From an uncultured Aquabacterium sp. (GTDB taxonomy: Bacteria; Pseudomonadota; Gammaproteobacteria; Burkholderiales; Burkholderiaceae_C), in assembly GCF_947366995.1 (NCBI RefSeq), contig NZ_CANBCC010000005.1:34778-98777 (forward strand): DNA of 64,000 bases, written 5' to 3'. How positions within the stretch are numbered: position 1 is the first letter of the stretch; every line of letters starts with the position of its first letter. The position numbers were made by a program, and so were the translations under genes. The notes beneath the pieces were generated by a model. That model did no database searches, was not told where the DNA came from, and saw only the letters and a list, made by a program, of their open reading frames with translations. Shown here one piece after another: positions 61,003-64,000 of this stretch.

Positions 61003-61523
61003 GCCTGTGGGATCAGCCTCCCGATCGCGCGCCCCTGCTCGTCATTGCCATCGGCAACCCTGCGCGGGGCGACGACGGCATCGGCCCGGCGCTGGCCGAT
61101 CGGCTGCAGGCGTGGCTCGCTTCACAGCCATCCACGCTGTCCGATCAGATCGAGGAGATCACCACCATGCAACTCTCGGCAGAAGATGTGCTGGACCTGA
61201 CCGACCGCACGCACGTGCTGGTGATCGACGCCCAAGCCACCCCGTCCCCGCATCCCGAATGGACCGCCGTGACGGCCGCCCCCGAAGGCCCGGCCTGGAC
61301 CAGCCACCACCTCACACCGGCGCACCTGCTGAGCCTGTACACCCGGCTGTTGCAGACCGCACCGCCGCCCTGCACCGTGCTGTCGGTGCCCGGGTCGGAC
61401 TTCACGCTGGGCGCCCCCTTGTCCGAGGCCGCACGCCTTCAGGTCGACCTCGCATGGCGCGCGCTGCAGGCCTGGCTGGCCCCGCACCTCGCGCACCCCA
61501 CGAACACCGCACTCAGTCCTTGA
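60999..61523 (+). CDS. hoxW: Hydrogenase maturation endopeptidase HoxW
   Basis: A 174-residue HycI/HoxW-family protease that cleaves the HoxH C-terminal extension after nickel insertion. Motifs: LLVIAIGNPARGDDGIGPALAD (metal-binding Asp in GDDG), DQIEEITTMQLSAEDVLDL, and a conserved central HVLVIDA. It overlaps hoxH. Its stop lies inside the 3' end of the convergent crotonase gene (11-base overlap). hoxI, hyp and hoxA genes are not found next to it. Confidence 0.9.
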   Translation: MSLWDQPPDRAPLLVIAIGNPARGDDGIGPALADRLQAWLASQPSTLSDQIEEITTMQLSAEDVLDLTDRTHVLVIDAQATPSPHPEWTAVTAAPEGPAWTSHHLTPAHLLSLYTRLLQTAPPPCTVLSVPGSDFTLGAPLSEAARLQVDLAWRALQAWLAPHLAHPTNTALSP

Positions 61524-62358
61524 ACTGGGGCGTCTGCTTGGCCATCCCGGCCATCATCGCCGCCGTCAGGTCGGTCGACATCAGCATGGCCGCGTTCCAC
61601 GTGGCGATGTGGTTCAGCCCGTCGGCCACCGAGTGGTCGCGGCTGTAGTTCAGCATCTCCTTCGTGCCACGGATCGACAGCGGCGACTTGGCCGCAACCT
61701 GGGCCGCCACCTCACGCACACCGGCCTGCAGCGCCTCGCGGCTGTCGAACACGCGGTTCACCAGCCCGATCTCGCGCGCCTCGGTGGCCTCCACGCGGCG
61801 GCCCGTGTAGGCCATCTCACGCACGATGCCCTGGTTGCCGATCAGCTTGGGCAGGCGCTGCAGCGTGCCCACGTCGGCCACCATGCCGATGTCGATTTCC
61901 TTGATCGTGAAGTAGGCATCGGCCGAGCAATAGCGCATGTCGGTGCAGCTGATCAGGTCGACGCCACCGCCAATGCAGCCACCGTGGATCGCGGCGATCA
62001 CCGGTTTGCGGCATCGCTCGATGCTGGTCAGCGTGTCCTGCAGTTCGAGGATCAGCTGACGCAGCTTCTCACGCATGCGGCCATCGCAGTCGTCCTTGAT
62101 CTGACCCTGCAGCCCCATCATCATCGACAGGTCGATGCCGGAGGTGAACAGGCGCCCCTCCCCTTCGATGATGGCCACCCGGGCCTCGGGCGTGCGGTCC
62201 ACCCACTGCATGGCGCTGCGGATGTCCTGCCACATCGCCCAGTTCATCGCATTGGCCTTGTCCGGCCGATTCAACGTCACGGTGGCGATGTGGTCGCTCA
62301 GCGTCACGCGCAGCGTCTCCAGCTGCGGCGGGGTCGTGTCCACGGTGTTCTGGCTCAT
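61513..62358 (-). CDS. Crotonase, probable delta3,5-delta2,4-dienoyl-CoA isomerase
   Basis: A 281-residue enoyl-CoA hydratase/isomerase family enzyme. The oxyanion-hole motifs are TSGIDLSMM and IHGGCIGGGVDLI. The segment with KEIDIGMVADVGTLQRLPKLIGN closely resembles dienoyl-CoA isomerase (ECH1), with acid/base residues in equivalent places (Glu154 and Asp162, 8 apart as in the rat enzyme). It would shift double bonds of unsaturated acyl-CoA intermediates. It follows fadH by 28 bases on the same strand, which supports a role in unsaturated fatty-acid beta-oxidation. Confidence 0.85.
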   Translation of the reverse strand: MSQNTVDTTPPQLETLRVTLSDHIATVTLNRPDKANAMNWAMWQDIRSAMQWVDRTPEARVAIIEGEGRLFTSGIDLSMMMGLQGQIKDDCDGRMREKLRQLILELQDTLTSIERCRKPVIAAIHGGCIGGGVDLISCTDMRYCSADAYFTIKEIDIGMVADVGTLQRLPKLIGNQGIVREMAYTGRRVEATEAREIGLVNRVFDSREALQAGVREVAAQVAAKSPLSIRGTKEMLNYSRDHSVADGLNHIATWNAAMLMSTDLTAAMMAGMAKQTPQFKD

Positions 62359-62386
62359 GGTGTGATCCTGTTCTTCACGCGCAACA

Positions 62387-64000
62387 TCAAAGCGCCGCGG
62401 CCACTTCGGTGCCCTGCTTGATCGCGCGCTTGGCGTCCAGCTCGGCGGCCACGTCGGCCCCGCCGATCAGCGTCACCTTCACGCCCGCTGCCTGCAGGCC
62501 GTCCTGCAGCGCACGGAACGGCTCCTGGCCGGCACACAGCACCACGTTGTCCACCGGCAGCACGGTCTGCTGCCCGCCCACCGTGATGTGCAGGCCCTGG
62601 TCGTCGATCTTCTCGTAGGTGGCGCCCGCGATCATCTCCACATTGCGGTTCTTCAGCGAAGTGCGGTGGATCCAGCCCGTCGTCTTGCCCAGGCCGTCGC
62701 CCACCTTGCTCGTCTTGCGCTGCAGCAGGTACACCTGGCGCGGCGGCGTGTCCAGCTTCGGCGCCTTGATGCCACCGCGCTCGGCGTAGCTCGTGTCGAT
62801 GCCCCACTCGGCATAGAACTTCTCGGGCACCAGCGAGGGGCTCTCACCTTCGTGCGTCAGGTACTCCGACACGTCGAAACCAATGCCGCCCGCGCCGATC
62901 ACGGCCACCGTCTTGCCCACCGGCTTCTTGTCACGCAGCACGTCCAGGTAGCTCAGCACCTTGGGGTGGTCCACACCCGGGATGGCCGGCGTGCGCGGCG
63001 CCACGCCCGTGGCCAGCACCACCTCGTCGAAGCCGCCGTCGATCAGGTCCTGCGCCGACACGCGCGTGTTGAAGCGCGCCTTCACGCCGGTCAGCGCCAG
63101 CTGCTTGCGGAAGTAGCGCAGCGTCTCGTAGAACTCTTCCTTGCCCGGGATCTGCTTGGCGATGTTGAACTGGCCGCCCACATCGGCGTCGGCCTCGAAC
63201 AGCGTCACATCGTGGCCGCGGCTGGCGGCCGTGGTGGCACACGCCAGACCGGCAGGGCCGGCGCCCACCACGGCGATTCGCTTGGGCTGGCTGGCGGGTT
63301 CGATGACGAGTTCGGTTTCATGACAGGCACGCGGGTTCACCAGGCACGAGGTGATCTTGCCGCTGAAGGTGTGGTCCAGGCAGGCCTGGTTGCAGCCAAT
63401 GCAGGTGTTGATTTCATCGGCCTTGCCGGCTTCGGCCTTGACCACGAAGAAGGGATCGGCCAGCAGCGGGCGGGCCATCGACACCATGTCGGCGCAGCCC
63501 TCGGCCAGCACCTGCTCGCCCACTTCCGGCGTGTTGATGCGGTTGGTGGTGACCAGCGGGATGCCGACCTGGCCCTTGAGCTTCTTCGTCACCCAGGCAA
63601 AGGCGGCGCGCGGCACGCTGGTCGCAATCGTCGGGATGCGGGCCTCGTGCCAGCCGATGCCCGTGTTGATCAGCGTGGCGCCGGCCGCCTCGACGGCCTT
63701 GGCCAGCTGCACCACTTCGTCGAAGCTCGAGCCGCCATCCACCAGGTCCAGCATCGACAGGCGGTAGATCAAGATGAAGTTCGGGCCCACGGCCTCGCGC
63801 GTGCGGCGCACGATCTCCACCGGGAAGCGCATGCGGTTCTCGTAGCTGCCGCCCCACGCGTCGGTGCGCTGGTTGGTGCGCGCGGCAATGAACTCGTTGA
63901 TCAGGTAGCCCTCGGAGCCCATGATCTCGACACCGTCGTAGCCGGCCTGCTGGGCCAGCTGGGCGCAGCGCACGAAGTCGGCAATCGTCTGCTCGACTTC
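62387..64000 (-). CDS. fadH: NADPH-dependent 2,4-dienoyl-CoA reductase, 5' end outside the window
   Basis: The frame runs off the right edge (537 codons present; the full-length family is about 670-680). The visible part is the end of the TIM barrel (DGVEIMGSEGYLINEF, TNGI/INTGIGWHEARIPTIA) and the four-cysteine [4Fe-4S] motif CIGCNQAC...SCLVNP. FAD- and NADPH-binding domains follow (VVGAGPAGLACATTAASRGHDVTLFEA; AVIGAGGIGFDVSEYL). The C-terminal ALDG-like end is present, so only the N-terminal about 140 residues are lost. It reduces 2,4-dienoyl-CoA in degradation of unsaturated fatty acids, together with the downstream isomerase. Confidence 0.95.
   Translation of the reverse strand, partial: EVEQTIADFVRCAQLAQQAGYDGVEIMGSEGYLINEFIAARTNQRTDAWGGSYENRMRFPVEIVRRTREAVGPNFILIYRLSMLDLVDGGSSFDEVVQLAKAVEAAGATLINTGIGWHEARIPTIATSVPRAAFAWVTKKLKGQVGIPLVTTNRINTPEVGEQVLAEGCADMVSMARPLLADPFFVVKAEAGKADEINTCIGCNQACLDHTFSGKITSCLVNPRACHETELVIEPASQPKRIAVVGAGPAGLACATTAASRGHDVTLFEADADVGGQFNIAKQIPGKEEFYETLRYFRKQLALTGVKARFNTRVSAQDLIDGGFDEVVLATGVAPRTPAIPGVDHPKVLSYLDVLRDKKPVGKTVAVIGAGGIGFDVSEYLTHEGESPSLVPEKFYAEWGIDTSYAERGGIKAPKLDTPPRQVYLLQRKTSKVGDGLGKTTGWIHRTSLKNRNVEMIAGATYEKIDDQGLHITVGGQQTVLPVDNVVLCAGQEPFRALQDGLQAAGVKVTLIGGADVAAELDAKRAIKQGTEVAAAL

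Overview
The window is GC-rich, gene-dense DNA from a betaproteobacterium of the order Burkholderiales. The grounds are the ubiG, ubiJ and ubiB genes, the block fmdB-DUF502-aspS ... nudB-EEP-clsB, the EpsB/EpsL-type exopolysaccharide genes, zapA followed by 6S RNA, and an NAD-reducing hox hydrogenase. A Leptothrix/Rubrivivax/Ideonella-type or Comamonadaceae-type bacterium is plausible, but the genus cannot be fixed from the sequence alone. No phage, insertion sequence, integrase or CRISPR array was seen.

Layout. 1-1502: the 3' end of an aconitase-family gene (probably acnD), an ArsC/Spx-fold protein and a DUF779 protein. 1584-5565: an aldehyde dehydrogenase and a divergent AcoR-type sigma-54 activator, with a -24/-12 promoter and an array of GYGAC repeats between them. 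5610-7027: ubiG and gph. 7098-12323 (minus): an exopolysaccharide block epsB-epsL-galE-manC. 12513-19335: ubiJ, ubiB, a sodium/solute symporter, fmdB, a DUF502 protein and aspS. 19585-26067: heavy-metal RND efflux operon 1, ending in a PII-like gene. 26080-29806: nudB, an EEP-family protein, clsB and a ligase-associated-type exonuclease.

29719-43336 (minus): a 13-gene cobalamin operon read as riboswitch-btuB-cobU-btuF-btuC-btuD-cobB-cobO-cbiB-cobD-cobQ-cobT-cobS-cobC. Most junctions overlap or lie within a few bases. A clear cobalamin riboswitch precedes btuB. The operon covers vitamin B12/corrinoid import, corrinoid adenosylation, late amidation and nucleotide-loop assembly, but holds no corrin-ring genes.

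43417-46597: a zapB-like gene and zapA, 6S RNA with a strong terminator, a PAS-GGDEF protein with a degenerate active site, a beta-hydroxyacid dehydrogenase and tRNA-Ala(CGC). 46664-49023: a 3-methyladenine DNA glycosylase, a CopG-type regulator and a PHB-depolymerase-family esterase. 49027-56337 (minus): heavy-metal RND system 2, with three accessory secreted or membrane proteins carrying His-rich segments. 56395-61523: hoxFUYHW, an NAD-reducing [NiFe] hydrogenase with its endopeptidase. 61513-64000 (minus): fadH (5' end outside the window) and a dienoyl-CoA isomerase, for unsaturated fatty-acid beta-oxidation.

Transition-metal handling recurs across the window: cobalt in the B12 operon, two heavy-metal efflux pumps and a nickel-iron hydrogenase. 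Whether these share regulation is inference only.
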